A stretch of DNA of 64,000 bases from an uncultured Ectothiorhodospiraceae bacterium (GCA_913061005.1 CAJXSH010000004.1:1-64000); one strand, 5' to 3'; numbered from the stretch's first letter, positions 9,508 to 18,041 are shown. Made by a program: numbers and translations. Notes: a model not told the origin generated them from the sequence alone.

Positions 9508-10431
9508 GTGTCGACCTGGCTGATCACCCACAGCGACTGCGAGCACCACGACACCGGCAGCGATCACCCCGAGCGCATCGAGCGCCTCGAGGCCATCAAC
9601 CAGGCGCTGGCCGACCCCGCCTTTGCCGATCTGATCCGCCAGCCGGCGGAATACGGCACCCGTCAGGCCATCGCCCGGGCCCATGACGCGGCCTATATCG
9701 ATTCGGTCTTTGCGGCCATCCCGACCCGCGGGCGCCGGCATTTCAACGCCGACACCGTGGTATCCCCCGGCTCCGCGGCGGCCGCGATGCGCGGCGTGGG
9801 CGCCGCCACCCAGGCCGTGGATGCCATCCAGGCGGGCCTGGCCCGGCGGGTCTTCTGCGCCACCCGCCCGCCGGGCCACCACGCCGAGCCCGATGAGTCC
9901 ATGGGCTTTTGCCTTTTCAACAATGCCGCCATCGCCGCTTTCCATGCCCAGGCGGTGCACGGCGTCCAGCGGGTCGCCGTGGTGGATTTCGATGTCCACC
10001 ACGGCAACGGCACGCAGACGCTTTTTAGCGGTCGCGAGGGGCTTTTCTACCTCTCGCTGCATCAACATCCGCTGTTCCCGGGCACCGGCACCCGGCGCGA
10101 CAACCGCCCCGGCAATATCCTCAACCTGCCTCTTGCCGAGGGCACGGGCTCGGCGGCCTATCGGCAGCAGTTCCATGGCGAGGCCATCTCGGCGCTGATC
10201 GAATTCGACCCGGAATTGCTCATCGTCTCGGCCGGGTTTGATGCCGCCGCCGAGGATCCACTCGCCGGATTGACGCTGACCCGCGATGATTTTGCCTGGA
10301 TCACCGATGAGCTGGTGGCGGTGGCCAACTACTGCTGCGGTGGCCATATCTGCTCGGTGCTCGAGGGCGGTTATGACCTGGGGGCACTGGGCCGGGGCGT
10401 GGCCGCCCATGTCGCCGGTCTGATGCGCTGA
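9508..10431 (+). CDS. Histone deacetylase-family (AcuC/AphA-like) amidohydrolase
   Basis: A 307-residue zinc hydrolase of the class II histone-deacetylase superfamily. Active-site landmarks: RPPGHHAEPDESMGFCLFNN (tandem histidines), VDFDVHHGNGTQ (Asp/His metal ligands) and SAGFDAAAEDPLAGL (second metal Asp). Bacterial members deacetylate acetylpolyamines, acetoin-related or other small substrates, or protein lysines; the substrate cannot be told here. GTG start at 9508, three bases after the previous stop. It is the last gene of the + strand run and converges on zapE across an AT-rich island. Confidence 0.92.
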   Translation: MSTWLITHSDCEHHDTGSDHPERIERLEAINQALADPAFADLIRQPAEYGTRQAIARAHDAAYIDSVFAAIPTRGRRHFNADTVVSPGSAAAAMRGVGAATQAVDAIQAGLARRVFCATRPPGHHAEPDESMGFCLFNNAAIAAFHAQAVHGVQRVAVVDFDVHHGNGTQTLFSGREGLFYLSLHQHPLFPGTGTRRDNRPGNILNLPLAEGTGSAAYRQQFHGEAISALIEFDPELLIVSAGFDAAAEDPLAGLTLTRDDFAWITDELVAVANYCCGGHICSVLEGGYDLGALGRGVAAHVAGLMR

Positions 10432-10437
10432 CAGGGG

Positions 10438-10660
10438 TTGACAGATGCGGTTATACACACGGGAGTGCGCGGCGTTTCTTCACTGTCTACGCTAAATGCC
10501 TGATCAGCCAAGATAAATCGCAAGCTATTGTTTATATTAATATTTTTGAATTGGTGAAGATTTCACCGATCTAACACAAACTCCCATGCCATGCCGCTTG
10601 CAACGCCGATCGGCCATTTCCTCCACAGACTTATCCACAGCTTCTGGGGACAACTCCTCA
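10438..10660. other. AT-rich island with DnaA boxes (candidate replication origin or DnaA-binding locus)
   Basis: Two perfect DnaA boxes (TTATNCACA) lie on the + strand at 10451-10459 and 10631-10639. Around the second, TCCTCCACA at 10619-10627 and, on the other strand, a TTGTCCCCA at 10645-10653 are degenerate copies. Between them, 10501-10570 is only about 30 percent G+C in a roughly 65 percent genome, with an A/T run at 10526-10552. A perfect hairpin (GGTGAA, GAT, TTCACC) is at 10553-10567 and GATC sites at 10502, 10568 and 10608. These are the ingredients of an origin: boxes plus unwinding element. Against it, the two flanking genes converge on it and no dnaA, dnaN or mnmG is in view; a datA- or DARS-like regulatory site is the alternative. 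Confidence 0.5.
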
Positions 10661-11755
10661 GGGCCGGTGGGCGAGCCCCAGGTACTCATGGGACTGCATC
10701 TCGCGCAACCTCGAGACGGTGCGACGAAACTCGAATCGCAAACGCGCGCCCCGATAGAGCCAGTCGATCTCGGCATCGGCGGCGATGATCAACTTCACCC
10801 CCCGGTCATAGAACTCGTCCACCAGCGCGATAAAGCGACGCGCCGCATCCTCGAGATCCCGATCCAGGATGGGCACCCGCCATAGCAGCACCGTGTGGAA
10901 CTGCCGGGCAATCTCGACGTAGTCATCGGGGCTGCGCGGCCCTTTGCAGAGCGCGTCAAAATCGCACCACAACACCCCGTCACCCACGGCCCGGGCGGTG
11001 ATGCGCCGCTGGTTGATGGTCAGCATCGGCTCGCCGTGCTCCCGCTCCGGGCAGATGGCCTCGAAGGTCTCGGCCAGTCGACGGTGAGCGTGCTCGTCCG
11101 CCGGCACATGATAAACCGGCGCCCGCGAGAGCAGCCGCAGGCGGTAATCCACCCCACCATCGACGTTGAGCACCCGGGTGTGCGATTCAAGCAGATCGAT
11201 GGCCGGCAGAAACCGGTCGCGCTGCAGGCCGTCACGGTAGAGCGATTCGGGGGGGACGTTGGAGGTGGCAACCAGGGTGACGCCTTCCTCGACCAGCCCG
11301 TGCAGCAGCCCCGAGAGGACCATGGCATCGGCGATATCACTGACGAAGAACTCATCGAAGCACAGCACCCGCGTGTCCGCGGCCCACTCGGCGGCGAGCC
11401 GGCGCAGGGGATCCTGCTGGGCGCGCAATACCCGCAGCCGCTCGTGGGCCGACTGCATGAAGCGATGGAAATGCGCCCGGCGCTTGCCCACCGCCGCCGG
11501 CAGGCACTCGTAGAACATATCCATGAGATAGGTCTTGCCGCGGCCGACCCCACCCCAGAGGTAGAGCCCCGGGATCCCCGTCGGGTCCTGACGCCGGCGT
11601 TGCCACCAGCCCCGCAGCCCCCCGGCGGGTTCAGGGGTCTCGAGCAGCTGTTCGTACAACGCCTCCAGTGCCACGACCGCCTGGCGCTGCGCCTCATCCG
11701 GCTGAAACCCGCTTTCTGTCAGATCCTGCTGATATCGTTGACCCGGCGTCGTCAA
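10658..11755 (-). CDS. zapE: Cell division protein ZapE (AFG1-like ATPase)
   Basis: A 365-residue AAA-type ATPase. Walker A is GLYLWGGVGRGKTYLMDMF, Walker B VLCFDEFFVSDIADA, followed by sensor segment VATSNVPPESLY. In E. coli ZapE acts at the Z-ring late in division; mitochondrial AFG1 helps clear unassembled oxidase subunits. The predicted start is a TTG at 11755; no in-frame ATG precedes it, and the encoded start aligns well with known members. It converges on the histone-deacetylase-like gene and is divergent from ilvD with 136 bases between, where I see no strong promoter match. Confidence 0.93.
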   Translation of the reverse strand: MTTPGQRYQQDLTESGFQPDEAQRQAVVALEALYEQLLETPEPAGGLRGWWQRRRQDPTGIPGLYLWGGVGRGKTYLMDMFYECLPAAVGKRRAHFHRFMQSAHERLRVLRAQQDPLRRLAAEWAADTRVLCFDEFFVSDIADAMVLSGLLHGLVEEGVTLVATSNVPPESLYRDGLQRDRFLPAIDLLESHTRVLNVDGGVDYRLRLLSRAPVYHVPADEHAHRRLAETFEAICPEREHGEPMLTINQRRITARAVGDGVLWCDFDALCKGPRSPDDYVEIARQFHTVLLWRVPILDRDLEDAARRFIALVDEFYDRGVKLIIAADAEIDWLYRGARLRFEFRRTVSRLREMQSHEYLGLAHRP

Positions 11756-11891
11756 GGCGCTGACTCGTTCTCATTCCCTTGCCAGTGGCGATTATGCCAC
11801 GGCATCGGGGCCGCGAAGATTGCCAGCGCCCCGGCAGTTTCGTATTTTGCCCGGTGGAACATAAGCGAAATCACCGAACCGAGGATTCAAC

Positions 11892-13583
11892 ATGGCCGAT
11901 AACCGCCGCAGCCGCGTCGTCACCCAGGGGCTCGCCCGCACGCCCAACCGCGCGATGATGCGCGCCGCCGGGTTCGGGGATGAAGACTTCGACAAACCCA
12001 TCGTCGGTGTCGGCAACGCCCACAGCACCATCACGCCCTGCAACCTGGGCATCGGCGCCCAGGCCGAGCGGGCCAGCGAGGCATTGAAAAGCGCCGGCGC
12101 CATGCCGGTGATGTTCGGCACCATCACCATCTCGGATGGCATCTCGATGGGCACCGAGGGGATGAAATACTCGCTGGTCTCGCGCGAGGTCATCGCCGAT
12201 TCCATCGAGACCGTCTGCAACGGCCAGAGCCTGGATGGCGTGCTCGCCACCGGCGGCTGCGACAAGAACATGCCCGGGGCGATGATCGGTATCGCCCGGC
12301 TCAATATCCCGTCGATCTTTGTCTACGGTGGCACCATCAAGCCGGGTAACTACAAGGGCAAGGACCTGACCATCGTGAGCGCCTTCGAGGCGGTGGGCGA
12401 GGCCGCCGCCGGACGGCTCTCCGACGAGGACCTAAAGGGCGTCGAGATGAACGCCTGCCCCGGGGCAGGTTCCTGCGGTGGCATGTATACCGCCAACACC
12501 ATGTCCAGCGCCTTCGAGGCCATGGGCATGAGCCTGATGGGCTCGAGCACGGTCTCGGCGGTGGATGAAGAGGCCCACACCGTTGCCGCCCGGGCGGCCG
12601 AGGTGCTGGTGGACGCTATCCATCATCAGCGCCTGCCGCGCGATATCATGACCCGCAAGGCGTTCGAGAATGCCGCCACCCTGCTCATGGCGGTGGGCGG
12701 GTCGACCAACGCGGTGCTGCACCTCATGGCCATCGCCAACGCCTGCGAGGTGGATTTTTCCATCGACGATATCGAGGCCATTCGCCGCAAGGTGCCGGTG
12801 CTCTGCGACCTCAAGCCCTCGGGGCGTTACGTCACTAGCGAGTTCCACGAGGTCGGCGGCACCCCGCAGGTGATGAAGATGCTGCTGGCCCGGGGGCTGC
12901 TGCACGGCGACTGCATGACCATCACCGGCCAGACCATCGAAGCGCTGCTGGCCGATGTGCCGTCGGATCCGCCGGCCGAGCAGGAAATCATCCGCAATTT
13001 CGACAACCCGGTCTACGCCGAAGGGCATCTGGCCATTCTGCGTGGCAACCTGGCCGAGGAAGGCGCCGTGGCCAAGGTCAGCGGCATCAAGCATCGCCGC
13101 ATCGAGGGGCCGGCCCGGGTCTTTGACTCCGAAGAGCTGGCCATGGAGGCGATCCTCGCCGACCGGATCCAGGCCGGTGATGTGCTGATCATCCGCTATG
13201 AAGGGCCCAAGGGGGGACCGGGGATGCGCGAGATGCTCGCCCCCACCTCGGCGATCATCGGCCGGGGCCTGGGGGATGCCGTGGGGCTGATCACCGATGG
13301 CCGCTTCTCGGGCGGGACCTACGGCATGGTGGTCGGTCACGTGGCCCCCGAGGCCGCCGTCGGTGGCAATATCGCCCTGGTCGAAGAAGGCGACACGGTG
13401 GTGATCGACGCCGATAAGAACCTGCTCGAGATCCGCATTGACGACGAGACCCTGGCCGAGCGACGGCGGCGTTGGCAGCCCCGGCCGCCCAACTATCGCC
13501 GCGGCATCCTGGGCAAGTTCGCCAAGCTGGTGAGCTCGGCGTCCCACGGGGCGGTGACCGACAAGGACCTTTTCGACGACTGA
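11892..13583 (+). CDS. ilvD: Dihydroxy-acid dehydratase
   Basis: Dehydrates 2,3-dihydroxy-3-methylvalerate and 2,3-dihydroxyisovalerate in isoleucine/valine synthesis. The 563 residues carry three cysteines at the positions expected for the Fe-S cluster: Cys50 (TPCN), Cys123 (GGCDKNMPG) and Cys195 ([16 protein letters not shown]). C-terminal signatures [14 protein letters not shown] and [13 protein letters not shown] are intact. These positions fit the 2Fe-2S type. It stands alone, not with other ilv genes. ATG at 11892 has only a weak ribosome site. Confidence 0.97.
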   Translation: MADNRRSRVVTQGLARTPNRAMMRAAGFGDEDFDKPIVGVGNAHSTITPCNLGIGAQAERASEALKSAGAMPVMFGTITISDGISMGTEGMKYSLVSREVIADSIETVCNGQSLDGVLATGGCDKNMPGAMIGIARLNIPSIFVYGGTIKPGNYKGKDLTIVSAFEAVGEAAAGRLSDEDLKGVEMNACPGAGSCGGMYTANTMSSAFEAMGMSLMGSSTVSAVDEEAHTVAARAAEVLVDAIHHQRLPRDIMTRKAFENAATLLMAVGGSTNAVLHLMAIANACEVDFSIDDIEAIRRKVPVLCDLKPSGRYVTSEFHEVGGTPQVMKMLLARGLLHGDCMTITGQTIEALLADVPSDPPAEQEIIRNFDNPVYAEGHLAILRGNLAEEGAVAKVSGIKHRRIEGPARVFDSEELAMEAILADRIQAGDVLIIRYEGPKGGPGMREMLAPTSAIIGRGLGDAVGLITDGRFSGGTYGMVVGHVAPEAAVGGNIALVEEGDTVVIDADKNLLEIRIDDETLAERRRRWQPRPPNYRRGILGKFAKLVSSASHGAVTDKDLFDD

Positions 13584-13593
13584 CGGCCCCTCA

Positions 13594-13617
13594 CCCGTGC
13601 GTCGAACGGCGCACGGG
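13594..13617. terminator. Hairpin between convergent ilvD and sco genes
   Basis: CCCGTGCG at 13594-13601 pairs perfectly with CGCACGGG at 13610-13617, an eight-base stem with an eight-base loop in the 35-base gap between two convergent genes. It could end transcription in both directions, although no T-run follows. Confidence 0.5.
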
Positions 13618-13618
13618 C

Positions 13619-14218
13619 CTACCCCTCGCTCGCCACCCGCCGCAGGTCGGCGGCCATGGCCGCCACACTGTCATCCGGGCTGAACAGCGCCCGGGCCTCG
13701 CCTTTGGCGTCAAACAGGTACATGGCGCTGGAGTGGGAGACGCTGTAGTCACCAAACTCGTTGGGCTCGCCGTAGCCAAAGGTCGCCCGGTAGCGCTTGG
13801 TCATCTCGCGCAGTGTCTCGACATCGGCCGTGGCACCGGTCACCCGGTCACTGAAAAAATCCGTATAGCGCTTGAGCGTGGCCGGATCATCGCGTCCTGG
13901 ATCCACCGAGACAAACAGCACCCGCAGATCCGAGGCCGGCGCCCCGGCCGCCTCCATGGCCGCGGCGATCCGGGCCATGGCGGTGGGGCAGACATCCGGG
14001 CAGTGGGTAAAGCCAAAGAACACCACCGCCGGGGCGCCGCGGAACGCCGCCTCGGTGATGGGCTCGCCGGATTCGGCGGTCAGCTCGAAGCGAAGCGGCG
14101 GCAGCAGGTTTTCGATGCCCTTGGTCTGGTAATCTCGCCCGCCGCAGCCAACCAGCACAGCCAGCATCACCCCCAGCAGTGCGATGCGCGCCGCCCTATT
14201 GCGAAGCTTTTTGACCAT
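13619..14218 (-). CDS. SCO1/SenC-family copper chaperone lipoprotein
   Basis: Delivers copper to, or maintains thiols of, the CuA site of cytochrome c oxidase. From the ATG at 14218 the protein has 199 residues, with a lipoprotein signal ending LVGC (Cys25), so it is likely anchored in the periplasmic face of the membrane. The copper motif is THCPDVCP (Cys73, Cys77) and the distal histidine lies in YSVSHSSAMYLFD. An upstream in-frame start at 14266 would bury the signal peptide and is less likely. Its start overlaps ctaG by 23 bases, so the pair is co-transcribed with the gene at 15020. Confidence 0.93.
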   Translation of the reverse strand: MVKKLRNRAARIALLGVMLAVLVGCGGRDYQTKGIENLLPPLRFELTAESGEPITEAAFRGAPAVVFFGFTHCPDVCPTAMARIAAAMEAAGAPASDLRVLFVSVDPGRDDPATLKRYTDFFSDRVTGATADVETLREMTKRYRATFGYGEPNEFGDYSVSHSSAMYLFDAKGEARALFSPDDSVAAMAADLRRVASEG

Positions 14219-15023
14219 CAGGCTTCTCCAGTCGAAAGGCCAGGACGATGATCGCCGCCGCCACACTCATCATCGAGGCCGGAATCCAGGTGATCAGCCC
14301 ACCGATTTGCTGATCCAGCAGCGGATCGATGGGAAAGGCCCGCCCGCAGACATCATAGATCTCGAAAAGGTTCTGATCACTGAAGGTGATGAACGCCCCG
14401 AGGGCAATCTGCGGCGGCATGACCAGCGCAAGCACCAGGATTCGCTTACCCGGCGACAGCCGGGGCGTCACACCACGATCACCGCGCTCGAAAATCAGCC
14501 ACCAGAACAACAGTCCATCGAGCACCATGGTCCAGTTCATCAACCAGTAGAGATCGATACTGAGCATGGCGTCGAAGTGGATTTCCGGGGTCAGCCAGAA
14601 ATAGATCAGCCCGACAAACAGAAAACCGGCGATGAACGGTTGCTGGAGGATGCGATAGCCCCCGCGCAGGAGGGTGAACACCGGGGCCGCCGGCCCCTGG
14701 GGCCAACGCCGCACCACCGCCGGCAACCCCGCGGCGAGGACCGCCGTGGGCATGGCCAGGGCGATCAGAAAGGGGCCCAGGTGATGCAGGATGAGATGCT
14801 GCAGGCGATGCGCCGAGAAAAGATACTGCGAGTAGTAGTCGTAGTGGGTCTGGGTGACCAGATAGATCAGCGTCACGCCGGCAAAATACGACAGCGCCGG
14901 CCAGAACCCGGGACGGGCGCCGCGCAGCAGACCCGCGGCATAGAGCACCACGGCCAGGATGCAGGCGAGAAAAACCGGGGCAGAAGGCTCCCAGGGCCGC
15001 AGCCACTCAAAAAGCGTGTTCAT
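14196..15023 (-). CDS. ctaG: CtaG (caa3-type) cytochrome c oxidase assembly protein
   Basis: A 275-residue membrane protein with about seven predicted helices and the histidine-rich loop SAHRLQHLILHHLGPF typical of the Caa3_CtaG family, thought to help form the CuB site of cytochrome oxidase. This family is unrelated to Cox11, which is also called CtaG; no Cox11 gene is seen in the oxidase cluster, so this protein may do its job. It overlaps the upstream gene by ATGA and the sco gene by 23 bases. Confidence 0.9.
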   Translation of the reverse strand: MNTLFEWLRPWEPSAPVFLACILAVVLYAAGLLRGARPGFWPALSYFAGVTLIYLVTQTHYDYYSQYLFSAHRLQHLILHHLGPFLIALAMPTAVLAAGLPAVVRRWPQGPAAPVFTLLRGGYRILQQPFIAGFLFVGLIYFWLTPEIHFDAMLSIDLYWLMNWTMVLDGLLFWWLIFERGDRGVTPRLSPGKRILVLALVMPPQIALGAFITFSDQNLFEIYDVCGRAFPIDPLLDQQIGGLITWIPASMMSVAAAIIVLAFRLEKPDGQKASQ

Positions 15024-15355
15024 CGGGCTGAGAGATTAGCAACCGCGCTCATGTGCGCATAGGCCCTTTCGCTGAGCAACACCACCACCCGGCTGCTGGC
15101 ATAGCGGCCATCCTGCCGGTCGAGCGATTCGATCAGCGCGGCAACCTGCGCGTCGTCGTCGGCCGCCGCCGGATCGATGACAAAAAAATCCTGCCCCTCG
15201 ACAAGGGTGTCGCGAACCCGTTTGAACGCCCGAAAGGCGGTCCCCTTGGGTGCGGCATTGAGCCGGTCGATCTGTCGCAGCGACAACACCGCAACGCCCT
15301 GCCATGTCAGCGGCTGCTCACTCACCGCCGACACCTCGGTGGCCTCGCCACCCAA
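15020..15355 (-). CDS. Small ORF6N-like DNA-binding domain protein
   Basis: About 100-111 residues. The stretch from WQGVAVLSLRQIDRLN through FKRVRDTLVEGQDFFVID, then VVVLLSERAYAHMS, resembles the ORF6N domain found in phage antirepressors and related DNA-binding proteins. That likeness is by eye. The farthest start is a TTG at 15355; GTG codons at 15334 and 15325 are equally credible, so the true N-terminus is open. It is the first gene of a run with ctaG and sco (ATGA overlap with ctaG), which is unusual company for this domain. It could be a local regulator of oxidase assembly or of unrelated targets. Confidence 0.6.
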   Translation of the reverse strand: MGGEATEVSAVSEQPLTWQGVAVLSLRQIDRLNAAPKGTAFRAFKRVRDTLVEGQDFFVIDPAAADDDAQVAALIESLDRQDGRYASSRVVVLLSERAYAHMSAVANLSAR

Positions 15356-15358
15356 GGC

Positions 15359-15386
15359 TTACCCGGCGGCGTCGGTGGCGTAGAAT
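15359..15386 (+). promoter_or_regulatory. Candidate promoter for sohB
   Basis: TAGAAT at 15381-15386 matches the -10 consensus at five of six positions; TTACCC at 15359-15364 is a weak -35 at 16 bases. The start would leave a leader of about 33 bases with AAGGAG at 15414-15419 before the ATG. Confidence 0.4.
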
Positions 15387-15425
15387 GATCGATTTGGCGT
15401 TGTTCCATCCAACAAGGAGCCCAGC

Positions 15426-16421
15426 ATGGAGTTCATCCAGGATTATGCCCTGTTTCTGGCCCGGGTCGTGACCCTGGTGGTGGCCATCGGGGTGGTGATC
15501 AGCCTGATCGGCGCCGCCGGCAAGCGCCGGGGCCGGCAGCGGGAACAGCTCGAGGTGGAACCGCTCAACCGCCGCTACGAAGCCATGACCCGGCGGATCG
15601 AACAGGGCACCGGCAAGGAACGGCCCGGACTGGTCAAGCGCCTCAAGGCGCGCCGGCAGAAAAAGTCCAAAAGCGGTGAGGGGCGACTGCCGAGGCTCTT
15701 TGTGCTGGATTTCGAGGGCGACCTGCGCGCCAGCGCCACCGAGACCCTGCGCGAAGAGATCAGCGCGGTACTGGCAAGTGCCAGGAGCGATGACGAGGTG
15801 CTGCTGCGGCTGGAGAGCCCCGGCGGCATGGTGCCCGGCTATGGCCTGGCGGCCAGTCAACTGGCGCGGCTTCGCGAAAAAGGGATCCGCCTGACCGTAT
15901 CGGTGGACCGGGTAGCCGCCAGCGGTGGCTATTTAATGGCCTGTGTCGCCGATCGCATCGTCGCCGCCCCGTTTGCGGTCATCGGCTCGATCGGTGTGGT
16001 CGGTCAGCTGCCCAACTTCAACCGCCTGCTCAAACGGCACGATATCGACTTCGAGCTGCATACCGCCGGCGAGAACAAGCGCGACCTCACCGTCTTTGGC
16101 CACAACACCGACGAGGGTCGGGCCAAGTTCCGCGAATCGCTCCAGGAAGTCCACGACCTTTTCAAAGAGCATATCGCCCGGCACCGGCCCCGGGTGGATC
16201 TCGACCGGGTGGCGACCGGCGAGCACTGGATGGGCGAAAAGGCCCTGGAGCTGGGTCTGGTGGATGACCTGGGCACCAGCGATGATCTGCTGCTCGAGCG
16301 GCGCGAGCGCATGGAGCTGGTCAAGCTGGACTACCAGCCCGCGCCCTCGCTCAAGCGGCGTCTCTCGGTGGTGGTCGAGTCGCTGCTGGCGCGGCTGGGG
16401 CTGGCCCCGAGCCGGGTCTAG
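15426..16421 (+). CDS. sohB: SohB-type inner-membrane S49 peptidase
   Basis: A 331-residue signal-peptide-peptidase A family protease. An N-terminal membrane helix (residues about 8-30) is followed by a basic cytoplasmic-like linker, then the S49 domain with LLRLESPGGMVPGYGLAASQ, the nucleophile region VDRVAASGGYLMACVADRI and IGSIGVVGQLPNFN. The later segment GEHWMGEKALELGLVDDLG is also conserved. Members cleave residual signal peptides or membrane proteins. The gene is monocistronic, divergent from the ORF6N-like gene and convergent with tusA. Confidence 0.94.
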   Translation: MEFIQDYALFLARVVTLVVAIGVVISLIGAAGKRRGRQREQLEVEPLNRRYEAMTRRIEQGTGKERPGLVKRLKARRQKKSKSGEGRLPRLFVLDFEGDLRASATETLREEISAVLASARSDDEVLLRLESPGGMVPGYGLAASQLARLREKGIRLTVSVDRVAASGGYLMACVADRIVAAPFAVIGSIGVVGQLPNFNRLLKRHDIDFELHTAGENKRDLTVFGHNTDEGRAKFRESLQEVHDLFKEHIARHRPRVDLDRVATGEHWMGEKALELGLVDDLGTSDDLLLERRERMELVKLDYQPAPSLKRRLSVVVESLLARLGLAPSRV

Positions 16422-16445
16422 CCGCCGCCGGCGCCTTCCCTGCCC

Positions 16446-16461
16446 ACCCGCAGCGGCGGGT
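16446..16461. terminator. Hairpin between convergent sohB and tusA
   Basis: ACCCGC at 16446-16451 pairs with GCGGGT at 16456-16461, overlapping the tusA stop codon. The stem is short and no T-run follows, so termination is only suggested by position. Confidence 0.3.
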
Positions 16462-16706
16462 CAACCCTTCTCGAGCCAGAAGGTAAACACCCCGTCCGCT
16501 TCGTCGTGGGCCAGCAATCGGTGCTCGGTGGTATCGCAGAACCCACGAAAATCGATCACCGAATGGGGGTCGGTGGCGCGCACCCGCAACCGCTCGCCCG
16601 CCGCCATATCCCGCAGCGCCTGCTTGGTCCGCAGGATCGGCAGTGGACAGTTGAGGCCGCGGACATCCAGATCGCGGTGGAAATCGACTTGTGACGGCAA
16701 AGCCAT
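16461..16706 (-). CDS. tusA: TusA-family sulfur carrier protein
   Basis: Small cytoplasmic sulfur-transfer protein; TusA carries persulfide sulfur for tRNA 2-thiolation and, in some sulfur oxidisers, for sulfur oxidation. From the ATG at 16706 it has 81 residues, with the family motif DVRGLNCPLPILRTKQAL holding the active Cys20 in a CPxP context. A longer start at 16745 would run through the palindrome at 16728-16752 and is unlikely. No other tus or sulfur-oxidation gene is in the window. Confidence 0.92.
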   Translation of the reverse strand: MALPSQVDFHRDLDVRGLNCPLPILRTKQALRDMAAGERLRVRATDPHSVIDFRGFCDTTEHRLLAHDEADGVFTFWLEKG

Positions 16707-16727
16707 GGAGCAAGCCCCGAACCAGTG

Positions 16728-16752
16728 CGTATACTTGGCGTCCAAGTATACG
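16728..16752. promoter_or_regulatory. Perfect 11-bp inverted repeat between tusA and a divergent gene
   Basis: CGTATACTTGG at 16728-16738 and CCAAGTATACG at 16742-16752 are exact reverse complements around CGT. Each arm holds TATACT, five of six to the -10 consensus: 16730-16735 reading toward the small gene at 16775 and 16745-16750 reading toward tusA. Each would give a leader of a little over 30 bases. This looks like an operator that overlaps both promoters. I find no good -35 for either, so an activator or a different sigma contact is possible. The binding protein is unknown. Confidence 0.6.
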
Positions 16753-16774
16753 GAACGAGTAACGCCACCGCCTC

Positions 16775-16981
16775 ATGAGTGACGAGAAAAAACAATCCGA
16801 CCGCCAGGGCGCGACCCGCCAGTCCGACGCCGCGGCATCCGACTTCGACCCGCGGCCGGTCAGCGATGCCGAGCTGCGCGAGGAGGTATCGCGTGAGCAG
16901 GCCCAGGATTATCAACGCCAGGCCGATCAAGCCCATCAGAACTGGTTTTCGGTGATGAACAACCCCTACGGCAAGGACTGA
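16775..16981 (+). CDS. Small hydrophilic protein of unknown function
   Basis: A 68-residue protein rich in Asp, Glu, Gln, Ser and Arg, without membrane helix or signal peptide. The N-terminal half is low complexity and probably disordered; the second half (ELREEVSREQAQDYQRQADQAH) could form an amphipathic helix, and it ends in NNPYGKD. I do not recognise a family. It is divergent from tusA across the palindrome and lies 24 bases before lipA, so it may be co-transcribed with lipA. No clear ribosome site precedes the ATG. Confidence 0.6.
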   Translation: MSDEKKQSDRQGATRQSDAAASDFDPRPVSDAELREEVSREQAQDYQRQADQAHQNWFSVMNNPYGKD

Positions 16982-17005
16982 GCGTCCCGCCCAAGGAGCA
17001 TGACC

Positions 17006-18010
17006 ATGAGCGAACTCAAGGGCATACCGGTCGTCGTCAGCGGCCAGAAGGTCAGCAAACCCAACGGCGTTCGGGCCATTAAAAACGGCATCAAGACCCA
17101 GCGGGACAGCGCACCGGTCAACCGTGGCGACAAGCCCGACTGGCTGCGGGTGAAAATCCCCACCGGCGAGACCTACCAGAAGGTCCGCCAGACGGTGCGC
17201 GAGCACAAGCTGGCCACTGTCTGCGAAGAATCCATGTGCCCCAACATGGGCGAGTGCTGGAGCGCCGGCACCGCCACCATCATGCTCATGGGCGATGTCT
17301 GCACCCGGGCCTGCCGTTTTTGCGCGGTGGACACCGGCAACCCCCGTGGCTGGCTGGACGACAACGAGCCCGCCGGTGCGGCGGAGACCGTCGAGCTGAT
17401 GGGACTGAAGTACGTGGTGCTCACCTCGGTGGACCGGGATGACCTGCCGGATGGTGGGGCGAGCCACTACGCGGCCTGCATCCGCGAAATCCAGCGCCGC
17501 AACCCCAACACCGCCGTCGAGGCGCTGACCCCCGACTTTGACGGACGCCACGAGGCGATCAATACGGTCGTGGACACCGGCCTCGAGGTCTTTGCCCAGA
17601 ACGTCGAGACCGTCGAGCGACTCACCCATCCGGTCCGCGATCCCCGCGCGGGCTACCAGAAGACCCTGGATGTGCTCGCCCATGCCAAGGCGCGGCGGCC
17701 CGAGGTGTTGACCAAGACCTCTCTCATGCTCGGGCTGGGCGAGACGGATGAGGAAATCATCCAGACCATGGATGATCTGCGCGCCATCGGTGTTGATATT
17801 GTCACCTTTGGCCAGTATCTGCGCCCCACCATCAACCACCTGCCCGTGGATCGCTACGTCACGCCGGCGCAGTTCGACCGCTACCGCGACATCGGCCTGG
17901 CCAAGGGCTTTCTCGAGGTGGTCTCCGGGCCGTTGGTGCGCTCGAGCTACCGGGCCGACCGGGTTCTTGAGAAGAACAACGTCGGCCTCGACACCGCGGC
18001 CAGCGGCTAG
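17006..18010 (+). CDS. lipA: Lipoyl synthase
   Basis: Radical-SAM enzyme that inserts two sulfurs into octanoyl-carrier domains to make lipoate. The 334 residues hold both Fe-S clusters: the auxiliary cluster in [12 protein letters not shown] and the radical-SAM motif in [11 protein letters not shown]. The C-terminal RSSYRAD motif serine/arginine region ([13 protein letters not shown]) is intact. AAGGAG at 16993-16998 favours the ATG at 17006 over 17000. No lipB is adjacent; its usual neighbours are not here. Confidence 0.97.
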   Translation: MSELKGIPVVVSGQKVSKPNGVRAIKNGIKTQRDSAPVNRGDKPDWLRVKIPTGETYQKVRQTVREHKLATVCEESMCPNMGECWSAGTATIMLMGDVCTRACRFCAVDTGNPRGWLDDNEPAGAAETVELMGLKYVVLTSVDRDDLPDGGASHYAACIREIQRRNPNTAVEALTPDFDGRHEAINTVVDTGLEVFAQNVETVERLTHPVRDPRAGYQKTLDVLAHAKARRPEVLTKTSLMLGLGETDEEIIQTMDDLRAIGVDIVTFGQYLRPTINHLPVDRYVTPAQFDRYRDIGLAKGFLEVVSGPLVRSSYRADRVLEKNNVGLDTAASG

Positions 18011-18023
18011 CGCCCAACCGACG

Positions 18024-18041
18024 GGCCGGCTGCGGCCGGCC
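18024..18041. terminator. Hairpin between convergent lipA and antiporter genes
   Basis: GGCCGGC at 18024-18030 pairs perfectly with GCCGGCC at 18035-18041 around four bases, in the 30-base gap between two convergent genes. No T-run is present; a bidirectional role is inferred from position. Confidence 0.45.

Noticed and set aside
10441-10465. TTGACA at 10438 followed by TTATAC as a promoter
   Set aside because: The two hexamers are only eight bases apart, far too close for sigma-70; the TTATACACA is better explained as a DnaA box.
10521-10567. XerCD dif site in the AT-rich island
   Set aside because: The TTTATATTAATATT stretch lacks the conserved outer arms of gammaproteobacterial dif, so a terminus site is not supported.
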